Positions 1 through 7,235 of a stretch of DNA of 12,482 nucleotides are shown one piece after another. The notes below the pieces were generated by a model. The model saw only the letters and a list, made by a program, of their open reading frames with translations. It was not told where the DNA came from and did no database searches. Each line of letters starts with the position of its first letter. Positions within the stretch are counted from its first letter, which is position 1. The DNA is from Erythrobacter sp. (lineage in GTDB: Bacteria > Pseudomonadota > Alphaproteobacteria > Sphingomonadales > Sphingomonadaceae), in NCBI GenBank assembly GCA_013214365.1, contig JABSPI010000226.1:1-12482 (forward strand), given 5' to 3'. The position numbers and the translations under genes were made by a program.

Positions 1-1454
1 CCCGGGAACGGGCGGTTGAAGAGCAACTGGTCGATCGTCAACTCGCCTTGGAAAATGTTGCCCTCAGTGAGGCCGATTTCATTCTCAATCTCAAATGGAG
101 TTCGAACTTCCATGTGGACGATCAAATCCTTGAAGCCTGGTGCGTAACGTTCGATTTTGTTGATGACCGTTTGACCAAAGGCGTCACGTTTCTCTGCGGT
201 CCATGGGCCGTCTGCCAGTTGCGGCGGGCAATACTGAATGAAGTTGGACATCCAGTGTTTGCCGGGAGGCGCAACGGTCGGCTCCCATGCCGAGGGGATC
301 ACGCTTTCGATGAATAGATCTTCGGACCACGTCCCATGTTTCCAGGCATCATATGCTCGCTCGAGGGTTTCCATTGAGCCGATAAAAGCCTGACCACCGC
401 GATTGATGTAGCGGTTGTCTGGAACGCCGGTGAATTTCGGAAGCCCCGAAAGCGCAATGTTCACTTTGCCGGATGAACCGCGAATCTTGAAATTCTCGGC
501 GCGCTCGAAAATGCCGGGCGGCAGATCCTTGCGTTCGACGATCTTTGTAAACGTCCGTTTGGCGTCGAGGTTAGAAACAACAATGTCGGCATAAAGTTCG
601 TCGCCATTTTCCAGGACCACGCCGCAAGCTTTGCCATTCTTGACGAGAATCTGATCTACCGGGGCGTCGGTTTTGATCTCGCCGCCATGTTCTTGAAGGG
701 CCCCGGCAAGCGCATTAGATATCGCCCCCATGCCTCCGCGTGCGAGCCCCCACGCGCCAATGTTGCCGTCAACATCGCCCATGACGTGGTGCAACAAGAT
801 ATAAGCTGAACCAGGTGAGTCCACACCGAGCGCTGTCCCGATAATGCCTGGGGTAGCCATTACGGCTTTGATGAAATCGTTCTCGAAATAGTCGTCGAGG
901 AATTCCGCAGCACTCATCGTGAAAAAGCGGATGTACTCGTAGAGTTCAGCTTCTCCGAGCTCCCAGAAGGTTTTTGCCAGGAACAGAAGCTCACGGATAT
1001 CGCGCGGTTTGAACGATGTCGGATCTGGTGGCGTCCGCAGCAAGGTTTTGCGGATGAGGACTGAGTACCGCTCGAGGTCTGCATACAGGCGGAACATCGC
1101 ATCCGCATCATGAGCTGAGTGGCGCTTTAGCTCATTATAGTTCGGGCCTTCCGCAGTGTAAGAGGTCAGGATTGTGCCGCCTTCCCCGAACGCGAGCGTT
1201 CCGAGATATGGAACCAGCACTAGACCATGACGCGTGAGGTCAAGATCGCGATGGATGACTTGGCGCATCATGCTGCAAACATAAGAGCAGCTAGAATACC
1301 AATAGCCGTCCTCGAGCTCGCGCGAGACGGCTGCTCCGCCAATATAGTCGTTCTTTTCAACGACCAGCACGTCCAATCCAGCTTTCGCCAAATAAGCGCC
1401 ATTGGTTAGGCCGTTGTGACCAGCCCCGATAATGATGGCATCATACTTTTTCAT
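1..1454 (-). CDS. PYROXD2/CrtI-like FAD-dependent oxidoreductase (C-terminus cut by window edge)
   Basis: Partial gene, open through the left edge. I translated 484 codons without a stop. The N-terminus begins MKKYDAIIIGAGHNGL, a Rossmann FAD-binding motif (GxGxxG at residues 10-15), followed by an acidic strand end and a GG pair near residues 33-40. Mid-protein there is GAWGLARGGMGAISNALA, a signature of the phytoene desaturase/PYROXD2-like flavoprotein family, and near the cut end GELTIDQLLFNRPFP, which normally precedes the last FAD-contacting CGxGxHPGGG segment. About 40-50 residues are therefore missing beyond the edge. The family carries out FAD-dependent desaturation or amine/alkene-type oxidation, mostly on hydrophobic substrates; the substrate here is unknown. 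The start codon overlaps the stop of the upstream paralogue as ATGA (1451-1454), so the two are translationally coupled and probably work together. It is divergent from that paralogue rather than a recent copy. Confidence 0.93.
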   Translation of the reverse strand, partial: MKKYDAIIIGAGHNGLTNGAYLAKAGLDVLVVEKNDYIGGAAVSRELEDGYWYSSCSYVCSMMRQVIHRDLDLTRHGLVLVPYLGTLAFGEGGTILTSYTAEGPNYNELKRHSAHDADAMFRLYADLERYSVLIRKTLLRTPPDPTSFKPRDIRELLFLAKTFWELGEAELYEYIRFFTMSAAEFLDDYFENDFIKAVMATPGIIGTALGVDSPGSAYILLHHVMGDVDGNIGAWGLARGGMGAISNALAGALQEHGGEIKTDAPVDQILVKNGKACGVVLENGDELYADIVVSNLDAKRTFTKIVERKDLPPGIFERAENFKIRGSSGKVNIALSGLPKFTGVPDNRYINRGGQAFIGSMETLERAYDAWKHGTWSEDLFIESVIPSAWEPTVAPPGKHWMSNFIQYCPPQLADGPWTAEKRDAFGQTVINKIERYAPGFKDLIVHMEVRTPFEIENEIGLTEGNIFQGELTIDQLLFNRPFP

Positions 1455-2989
1455 TTCAGTATTTGCCTCGCTGCGTTCCATCCGGGAATGCCGAGCAGGC
1501 CACCCCCAGGATGCGATCCCGCGCCGCAAAGATAGAGGCCGGGAACCGGAGTTTCGTATTGGGCGGCTTGGTATGTCGGACGCATCATGAGCATCTGCTC
1601 AACAGCCATTTCGGCATGGTGCCAGTGTCCGCCCGTCACGTGATAATCCCGCTCGAGATCGAGAGGGGTCAGAAGTTCATGCGCAAGCGCGATGTCTTTG
1701 AGATTCGGAATGTAGCGCTGCAGCGTCGATAGAATGTTGTCGGTGAACGTCTTGCGAGACGCGTCAGACCATCCCGTCTTTTCATCATAAGGTGCATACA
1801 TCACATTCGCTGACAGAACGTGCTGGTTGGCTGGGGCGAGCGAAGAGTCGTTCACGCTCGGAATCGTAAACTCCATGACCGGATTGGTGGAGGCACCGCC
1901 GTATTTGGCTTCATCATATGCGAATTCGATCGCATCAAATGTTGGCGCGATCACGAACCGGCCGCCAAGATCCTGAACACCTTCAATCTTAGGTGCGCCT
2001 GACAGGGCGATATGGAATTTGGCGACATAGCCATTGGTGCGGAGTCGATTGACCCGATTTGTAAATTCGATTCCCAGATGCTGGGCGCCTAACAACTTAA
2101 AGAACGTATTCTTGGGGTCGGCGGACGAGACGACAATTGGAGCAGAGATTACTTCGCCCGTCTCAAGTTCAACGCCTGTTGCCCGCTGACCGTTCTCGTC
2201 ACCTTCTACAATGATGCGCTTGATGGGTTTGCCCGTCTGGATTGAGGCACCTGCTGACTTGGCGGCGGCGACGAGTGCTTGGATCAGAGCTTTGGTCCCG
2301 CCATTCGGAACCTGATAGTCGCCACCAGATTCGCCATTCATGCGCAGCAGCAATGGCATAACCGCATTGTTGGGAGAGCGCGGCGCCAGTTTCGATCCCA
2401 TAACGCCGTCCCAGCTCAAGAGGCCTTGCAATTTAGGGTCTGTGAAGACTTCATCGATCAGGTCGCGCATTGGCAGCGTAATGACACGAACGAATTCGCC
2501 CATGTCTTCCTTGCCGAGCATACGGACTTTGAGGCCGCCCCGCGCATAGATCAGGGCGTCCATAAGACCGCCGCCGATCCGAGGCATTGTATTGTGCCAG
2601 ATTAAGTCCAGAATTTTTGCGTAGCGCAGAAGCTTCTGTCGGTATGTCTTGTAAGAGGCTGTATCGTCCGCATTCACGCCAAGAACAGTTTCGCCGATGA
2701 TGCTGACATGTGACCCGTCCGCATCGAGCGCGGTCGTCGAGCGCGGTGCACTAAAGCTTAGGCCCGCTTTGTTCAAGGATAGTTTGTCGGAGACGGTTTT
2801 CGAGAAAGCGGCAGCACCGTGCGAAATGGGCGACATAAAGCCGTCGTGAAAGGTTCGCTCCTGCGCCATGCCCCCCGGGGCTTCTGCGGCGTCGAGGACG
2901 AGGACTTTCTTTCCTTTTTTTGCGAGTGTCGTTGCGCAAACAAGACCGTTATGTCCCGCTCCGATTATGATCGCATCATAAGAACCCAT
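1451..2989 (-). CDS. PYROXD2/CrtI-like FAD-dependent oxidoreductase
   Basis: A complete 512-residue flavoprotein, close to the usual 500-550 for the family. The N-terminal dinucleotide-binding motif is YDAIIIGAGHNGL (G10, G12, G15), followed by VLVLDAAEAPGG near residues 29-40. The C-terminus carries the second FAD-contact segment GLYLCGAGSHPGGG and then GIPGWNAA. The Trp here stands where I recall an Arg being common in relatives. The middle has YQVPNGGTKALIQAL, the family's conserved PxGG segment. No signal peptide is visible, so it should be cytoplasmic or peripherally membrane-bound. Its stop overlaps the start of the next paralogue (ATGA), and 101 bases separate it from the AraC-type regulator gene upstream. 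A weak GGGA sits 9 bases before ATG. By family it is a flavin-dependent desaturase or oxidase. Carotenoid synthesis is not supported, because no crtB/crtE-type gene is present. Confidence 0.94.
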   Translation of the reverse strand: MGSYDAIIIGAGHNGLVCATTLAKKGKKVLVLDAAEAPGGMAQERTFHDGFMSPISHGAAAFSKTVSDKLSLNKAGLSFSAPRSTTALDADGSHVSIIGETVLGVNADDTASYKTYRQKLLRYAKILDLIWHNTMPRIGGGLMDALIYARGGLKVRMLGKEDMGEFVRVITLPMRDLIDEVFTDPKLQGLLSWDGVMGSKLAPRSPNNAVMPLLLRMNGESGGDYQVPNGGTKALIQALVAAAKSAGASIQTGKPIKRIIVEGDENGQRATGVELETGEVISAPIVVSSADPKNTFFKLLGAQHLGIEFTNRVNRLRTNGYVAKFHIALSGAPKIEGVQDLGGRFVIAPTFDAIEFAYDEAKYGGASTNPVMEFTIPSVNDSSLAPANQHVLSANVMYAPYDEKTGWSDASRKTFTDNILSTLQRYIPNLKDIALAHELLTPLDLERDYHVTGGHWHHAEMAVEQMLMMRPTYQAAQYETPVPGLYLCGAGSHPGGGLLGIPGWNAARQILK

Positions 2990-3016
2990 GGCTTCGGTCC
3001 CAACCCAAAAAACGCT

Positions 3017-3022
3017 ATTTTA
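3017..3022 (-). promoter_or_regulatory. Candidate -10 box of an internal promoter before the oxidoreductase pair
   Basis: On the minus strand TAAAAT matches the sigma-70 -10 consensus at 5 of 6 positions and lies 27 bases upstream of the oxidoreductase ATG. At 16-18 bases further upstream there is no recognisable -35 (CTACTT, CCTACT or CCCTAC). A good -10 without a -35 is typical of activator-dependent promoters, and the gene just upstream encodes an AraC-type regulator. This is inference from a short motif; it could be chance in an AT-rich gap. Confidence 0.33.
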
Positions 3023-3090
3023 AAGCTTAGACTATCTGAAGTAGGGTTGCGCCATTTCGAAAACGTCCGCGCGGGTCCGTGCGAAAAAAT

Positions 3091-3972
3091 CTACTCGTTA
3101 TTGGCGTATAATTGCTTTCGATAAACCGAAGGCGTGACGCCTGTTTGTTTTTTGAAGGCGTTATAGAAACCCGAGATCGAGTTAAAGCCGGCTTCGAGTG
3201 CGGCCGAGACGACGGAATAGGAGACATTGCTTGGCGGCATCTGGTCGATGACATAAAGAATTCGGTGCCGGTTGACCAATTCATAGAAGCTGCTTTGCAG
3301 CCCGTGATTAATCACAAATGAGAGCTGATTGCGTGTTACGTTGACGGCCTGCGCCACACGGGACAGATTGATATTGGCATTCAAAAAAGCCTGATTGTCG
3401 GAAAAATAACGCTCTAAACGATCCTGAATATTGATCACATCTGCCTCGCAAAGCCCAAGCTTTCGCATTTGCTCGTCGTGCACCTTTTCTTTGTAAGGGT
3501 CACGCTCCGCAGGAGCTGGAACACGGTAATCATAGAATTCGTGAACGCTGATGATTTTGCCATTTTCGATGACAATGAGTTCTACACCACCGACACTTAT
3601 TGCTTTGCGTTGGCCTGGAACTTTTAGATGTTGGGTCCAGTGGATAAATGCCGAGTTCGAATTGGGATATGTGATGCTGTTAAAGTCCAGCTTACTGCCG
3701 GTTTCGGAGGTGAACGTATCTTTGAGAAACTGCTCGAGTTCTTCATGCGAAATGATCGCGCCCGAAGAGAGATCGTGATAGCTGACATCGGTCGCGCACA
3801 TGGCCACAATTTCTGAGATCTCCGCCTTTCGCCAATGCGCGAGATATTTGGCCACGGTGGTCTCGAGTTCATTGTGCGATGAATATGCCAAAATTCTCTC
3901 CCGTAGCCGCGATTCACTGACCTTCAGCAATATAGATCGGCGCACCCGTAAAGCGAGCGCAATTTCGGGCAT
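3091..3972 (-). CDS. AraC-family regulator with N-terminal NTF2/SnoaL-like domain
   Basis: 293 residues from the ATG. Residues about 35-150 read as an NTF2/SnoaL-like cone fold: a helix with KYLAHWRKAEISEIVAMCATDVSYHD, strands ending in IVIENGKIISVHEFYDYR. Residues about 185-288 are a C-terminal AraC/XylS double helix-turn-helix, with the family hallmark AGFNSISGFYNAFKKQTGV and then TPSVYRK. The NTF2-like pocket probably replaces the usual cupin sensor and may bind a small hydrophobic ligand; this is inference. The gene follows the membrane-protein gene by 16 bases and precedes the oxidoreductases, so it is likely their local regulator. Start choice is open: the ATG has no ribosome-binding site and an in-frame TGA lies immediately before it. 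A TTG at 3891 (residue 28) has GGGAGA about 5 bases upstream and gives a 266-residue protein that starts neatly before the first helix. Confidence 0.9.
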   Translation of the reverse strand: MPEIALALRVRRSILLKVSESRLRERILAYSSHNELETTVAKYLAHWRKAEISEIVAMCATDVSYHDLSSGAIISHEELEQFLKDTFTSETGSKLDFNSITYPNSNSAFIHWTQHLKVPGQRKAISVGGVELIVIENGKIISVHEFYDYRVPAPAERDPYKEKVHDEQMRKLGLCEADVINIQDRLERYFSDNQAFLNANINLSRVAQAVNVTRNQLSFVINHGLQSSFYELVNRHRILYVIDQMPPSNVSYSVVSAALEAGFNSISGFYNAFKKQTGVTPSVYRKQLYANNE

Positions 3973-3988
3973 TCACACCATATGCCAT

Positions 3989-4864
3989 CTAGTCCTCGGC
4001 CTCGGGTATTTCATCGATACGCCGACGAATATCCACCAATCTGGAAAGCTGTTCCACGAGAACCGGACCTTCATCGAGGGCCCAGATCACACTCAAAATA
4101 TATGATACGCCCGCGAACACGTCTCCCGCTTGGACGCCAGGCTCCGACGTGAGGCGCAATAGAACCACAATGACGGCGACAATCATTAACAGGTCTGCCG
4201 TCGCCCAGGTGCGGGCTTGCGTATCGGATAGTCTCACCCGCCATTTCGCGAGCGCCTTGAAGTGGTAAGCCACGCGATGTTGCCGTGCGTCCACGATGGC
4301 ATGAACTTCTTTCTCGTGACGATTATTCAGTCGCTCGCTGAGCCTTAGTGATTTCTTCCCGAACCTGAAATATAGCCAGGATATTGGTCCCAGAAGCAGG
4401 GACATCACGATGCCAGATAGCGCGTCGTAATAGTACAGCATTGCAACGCCGCCGAACATCGTGATCAGCGCGGTGAGCAGCTGCGGGATTTCAAACTCGA
4501 AAAAGTCGATCGCTTCGCGGATCATCACAGCGCGCGCGGCGATTTCGCTGGTTGAGACTCCGGCTGCCGTTTGGCGCAAGATCATTTTCTCGGCGACCGC
4601 GCCATAGATCTTCGCAAACAAGCGCGTGTCATACATTTGCCGGGCGGTTGCGCTGGTGATGTGAAGCAGCCAAATGATGATGAATGGAGCGAGGCTCTGC
4701 CACCCCTGACCGGATATCAATCCGTTGATCGCGAGGCCAATCGTGAATGGATAAAGGAGCTCGAAGACGTTCTCCATGAGCGTCAGTCCATAGGTGAACG
4801 AGATCCGCAACCGAAACGGCTTTACCGTTTCAAAAAACAAAGTTGATGGACCTTCATTCGCCAC
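3989..4864 (-). CDS. ABC transporter six-transmembrane-domain protein without ATPase
   Basis: 291 residues from a GTG start. Hydrophobic segments are consistent with five to six membrane spans (for example FELLYPFTIGLAINGL, SLAPFIIIWLLHI, LITMFGGVAMLYYY, IVMSLLLGPISWLYF, LLMIVAVIVVLL, VFAGVSYILSVIWAL). The central YDTRLFAKIYGAVAEKMILR and REAIDFFEFEIPQLL match my recollection of the stand-alone family PF13748 (ABC_membrane_3). There are no Walker A, signature or Walker B motifs here or in a neighbouring gene. The frame stays open upstream to a TTG at 4987 inside the MFS gene, but that would overlap it heavily. The GTG at 4864 lies 29 bases after the MFS stop, with GGAGGA 12 bases and GGGGA about 5 bases upstream. 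Membrane role is certain in kind, but substrate and energy source are unknown. Confidence 0.82.
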   Translation of the reverse strand: MANEGPSTLFFETVKPFRLRISFTYGLTLMENVFELLYPFTIGLAINGLISGQGWQSLAPFIIIWLLHITSATARQMYDTRLFAKIYGAVAEKMILRQTAAGVSTSEIAARAVMIREAIDFFEFEIPQLLTALITMFGGVAMLYYYDALSGIVMSLLLGPISWLYFRFGKKSLRLSERLNNRHEKEVHAIVDARQHRVAYHFKALAKWRVRLSDTQARTWATADLLMIVAVIVVLLRLTSEPGVQAGDVFAGVSYILSVIWALDEGPVLVEQLSRLVDIRRRIDEIPEAED

Positions 4865-4893
4865 GCTTTTCCCCAATCCTCCGCGCTGTTCCT

Positions 4894-6108
4894 TTATGAT
4901 GCGTCTGCGAGCGCCGGATAGGCGCGCCTCAATCGCAGATACATGTACGAATAGATGAGCATCGCTGTGATCGATGCGGCTGCGCAAAAAATGAACACTG
5001 TATCATAGCCATATCCTAGCGCGATGATTGAAGCGGCAAGGTTTGGTCCGACGATCTGTCCCAATCCCTGCGCGCCTGGAACGAGCGCGGCGAAGCGGCC
5101 CGATCTGTCAATGTTTGCGATCGTCGCCATTTGATAGACGTCAATAAAGATCCACAGAAAGTTGAAGGTGAACAAGCTGACTACAATGTTCACATTGTTG
5201 ATGCCGAGTGCGAGCATTCCGACGATGATCGCATGTACAAATAGGGTCGCGATGAGCGGTCGAGCCAGCCCAAATCGATCGCTGATCACCGTGGCGACCA
5301 GACAACCGACGATGCTCAAGAATGACGCCCAGACGAGGACTTGACCAACCCAGTCCGCATCAGTGAATGGCGAGGCGGTACTGGCGAGTTCGATATAGGT
5401 CCAGTACGCGCCAATATTGACGTAAGAGAATGCGATGGCCGCCAACACCAACCACGCTGCTGAGCGCGGTCCGGGCGTTTCGATAGAAGTTTGAGCTTGG
5501 TCTTGACCGCCGTCTTCGATGGAAGGTGCGGGCGCTTCTACCGCGCGAGGTGGGAGCCATGGAACCAGCAGGATGCCAATCAGATTGGCAATGACGAAGA
5601 CCAAATAAATTCCGTTCATTGAAAGTTGTGGCAGCACGTGGAGTTCGAACGCTTGCGAAAATGCGAACAGGAATAGGAGCAGATTTAGCGCTCTCGCGGG
5701 TTTCGCTGTAGCCCCCAAACTGGCCACGGCAATACTGGTATATATCCCGCTTCCGAGACCGGCGATCAGTCGCAGAACGAGGACTGTTTCATAGTCCGAA
5801 GTGAGCATGCATAAGGCGTTGGCGCCGATGCACGTCACCAAGGCGATGAATACCAGAATACGGCGATTGAACCGAGATATGATCATCGCCGTCACAACCG
5901 AGCCAATCGAGAGCCCTCCAAGATCTGCGCCAGCCAGACGACCAACCTGGACTTCGCTAAATCCCAACAAGTTGACCCAAGCTGTGCTGATCACCGGAAT
6001 ACCAACAAGAACGCCGTATCCGACGATTGCCAGATACAAAGAAGCGGTCATCGCCCGCCAGCTGTCAAAGACCGTCTTGGGTCTTTCTAGGGATGGGTTG
6101 GAGCTCAT
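4894..6108 (-). CDS. Major facilitator superfamily transporter
   Basis: 404 residues, the typical size for a 12-helix MFS carrier. It has hydrophobic helices throughout and a hydrophilic central loop at about residues 190-215 (rich in E, D, Q, P) dividing two six-helix halves. The N-half carries GADLGGLSIGSVVTAMIISRFNRR, the MFS loop 2-3 motif A region with the characteristic Arg pair. The C-half shows the equivalent VISDRFGLARPL. It sits in the inner membrane and moves a small molecule by ion coupling; substrate and direction are not readable. It is the first gene of the minus-strand cassette. The stop is 29 bases before the next start. It is divergent from the MOSC gene across 107 bases. 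ATG is preceded by a modest AAGG about 8 bases upstream. Confidence 0.92.
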   Translation of the reverse strand: MSSNPSLERPKTVFDSWRAMTASLYLAIVGYGVLVGIPVISTAWVNLLGFSEVQVGRLAGADLGGLSIGSVVTAMIISRFNRRILVFIALVTCIGANALCMLTSDYETVLVLRLIAGLGSGIYTSIAVASLGATAKPARALNLLLFLFAFSQAFELHVLPQLSMNGIYLVFVIANLIGILLVPWLPPRAVEAPAPSIEDGGQDQAQTSIETPGPRSAAWLVLAAIAFSYVNIGAYWTYIELASTASPFTDADWVGQVLVWASFLSIVGCLVATVISDRFGLARPLIATLFVHAIIVGMLALGINNVNIVVSLFTFNFLWIFIDVYQMATIANIDRSGRFAALVPGAQGLGQIVGPNLAASIIALGYGYDTVFIFCAAASITAMLIYSYMYLRLRRAYPALADAS

Positions 6109-6215
6109 GTTTGGATGCCTTGAGTGAAACGATGACGCTCGACTCTTTTCAACATCAACTTAGATGCAACGATGAGAACGAGAGAAACTTGCCTGAGGCG
6201 AGCGTGGAGAGTTGA
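6109..6215. promoter_or_regulatory. Divergent promoter region between MFS and MOSC genes, with an imperfect direct repeat
   Basis: This 107-base gap must supply promoters for the MFS-led cassette and for the MOSC gene. I see no convincing -35/-10 pair. It holds an 11-base direct repeat with one mismatch, TGAAACGATGA at 6125-6135 and TGCAACGATGA at 6165-6175, 40 bases apart. That spacing is near four helical turns, so both copies would face roughly the same side of the DNA. AraC-type proteins often bind direct repeats, so this could be a site for the cassette's own regulator. The repeat is short and could be chance. Confidence 0.35.
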
Positions 6216-6803
6216 ATGCAGAAAATTGTCGGTCGTATTGAGTCGGTTCACCTTGGGAAACCGGACGTCTTGAACAAAGACGCCGCGACCAAACTGACTT
6301 TTGACCTTGATGGTATTGTGGGCGACCGACATCGCTCGTTCGAGCGCGAAGCCTGGGGCGCGGGCGATAAACAAGCCGAAGGCGTGCGGCGAAGAAATGA
6401 GCGCCAATGGTCTGCGATATCGGTCGAAGAGATTCGAGAAATCAGTAAGACCATGTCCCTGACGACGGAACTGAATGCTGGCGATATTGGCGTCAACTTT
6501 TCGATCAGTGGCGTGCCAGAGTTCTCGCGATTGACAAAAGGTACGATCCTGAAGTTTCCTTCGGGCGCAGAATTGGTCGTCGTTGAATACAATCCGCCGT
6601 GTTTGGACATGGGCAAAAGCCTGGCCGACTCCTACGAAACGATTTCGGGTGATCCATTGTCGCCCACGGCATTCTCTAGTGCCGCCAAGCTGAGCCGTGG
6701 TCTGGTTGGCGTTGTCGACGTTCCAGGAGATGTTGTCGTTGGAGATGCCGTGGAAGTGCATCTCTATGAGACCCCCGCCTGGCTACGAAGGACCGATGCG
6801 TAA
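6216..6803 (+). CDS. MOSC-domain protein
   Basis: 195 residues, all within one MOSC (MoCo sulfurase C-terminal) domain. Visible family features are GDRH (36-39), RNERQWSAIS (60-69), GDIGVNF (89-95), the conserved cysteine C129 in PPCLDMGKSL, and the closing RGLVGVVDVPG followed by VVVGDAVEV. MOSC proteins are thought to carry or transfer sulfane sulfur on the conserved Cys, or to act in molybdenum-dependent N-hydroxylated compound reduction. No partner reductase is adjacent, so the exact role is open. The ATG has GGAGAG about 5 bases upstream, a clear ribosome-binding site. It is convergent with the GFA gene 21 bases away, and no strong terminator hairpin is visible between them. Confidence 0.9.
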   Translation: MQKIVGRIESVHLGKPDVLNKDAATKLTFDLDGIVGDRHRSFEREAWGAGDKQAEGVRRRNERQWSAISVEEIREISKTMSLTTELNAGDIGVNFSISGVPEFSRLTKGTILKFPSGAELVVVEYNPPCLDMGKSLADSYETISGDPLSPTAFSSAAKLSRGLVGVVDVPGDVVVGDAVEVHLYETPAWLRRTDA

Positions 6804-6824
6804 TGCATGTGAATGCGGCCCGGC

Positions 6825-7232
6825 TCAGTCATCGGCGTCTTCAACATATTGCTCGCCGGAATCGAGAATTTCGTGCCAAGGTGCTTTGGACCCGACATAT
6901 ATGTGATAGGCTTCTGGTAAGTCTACTTCGCCATCGATAGTACCCATCGCGACATAAAATTGATCTGGGTAAGCGTCGATCTGAACCATAATATTTGACC
7001 CGCAGTTTCCGCAAAAGAGCCGGCGGTGATCATCCGAGGATTCGTACGCTCGAAGATCGCTTGTATCGGTCACATATCGAAATTTTGACGCATCTACGCC
7101 GGCAAAGCTCGCGAATGCTGCGCCGTGCAATCTGCGACATTGAGAGCAATGGCAATGACTGAAATCGGTGATCGGTCCTGTAATTTCAAACGCGATACGC
7201 TTACATTCGCAGCGACCAGTAATAATATCCAT
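6825..7232 (-). CDS. GFA/CENP-V family zinc-binding protein
   Basis: 135 residues with the full cysteine set of the GFA (glutathione-dependent formaldehyde-activating enzyme)/CENP-V fold: C8-x-C10, C27-x-C29-x2-C32 (in SHCHCSQCRRLHG) and C74-x2-C77 (in LFCGNCGSN). These bind structural and catalytic zinc. Family members include S-hydroxymethylglutathione synthase, but most bacterial paralogues have no proven reaction, so formaldehyde detoxification should not be assumed. It is the last gene of the three-gene minus-strand operon. The symporter stop lies 3 bases upstream, and TAGGAG directly abuts the ATG with no spacer, which suggests translation depends on ribosomes finishing the symporter. 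Confidence 0.93.
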   Translation of the reverse strand: MDIITGRCECKRIAFEITGPITDFSHCHCSQCRRLHGAAFASFAGVDASKFRYVTDTSDLRAYESSDDHRRLFCGNCGSNIMVQIDAYPDQFYVAMGTIDGEVDLPEAYHIYVGSKAPWHEILDSGEQYVEDADD

Positions 7233-7235
7233 CTC

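Noticed and set aside
1..2989. Carotenoid (phytoene) desaturase assignment for the flavoprotein pair
   Set aside because: The proteins belong to the wider CrtI/PYROXD2-like family, but no phytoene synthase, cyclase or GGPP synthase gene is present and the neighbours are transporters and a regulator.
3068..3080. GC-rich palindrome CCGCGCGG just after the AraC-type gene as a terminator
   Set aside because: The stem is too short with no loop, and it is not followed by a run of T on the coding strand beyond four bases.
4865..4987. Upstream extension of the ABC-type membrane gene to a TTG inside the MFS gene
   Set aside because: The extra residues lie largely within the MFS coding sequence in another frame, are hydrophilic, and a GTG start with ribosome-binding site exists just after the MFS stop.
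6105..6761. 218-residue open frame on the minus strand opposite the MOSC gene
   Set aside because: Composition is unlike a folded protein (many scattered R, H, Q), it lies wholly antisense to a clear MOSC domain, and it overlaps the MFS start.
6804..6824. Possible bidirectional terminator between the convergent MOSC and GFA genes
   Set aside because: Only a 4-base stem (GCAT/ATGC) is present, with no U-tract on either strand.
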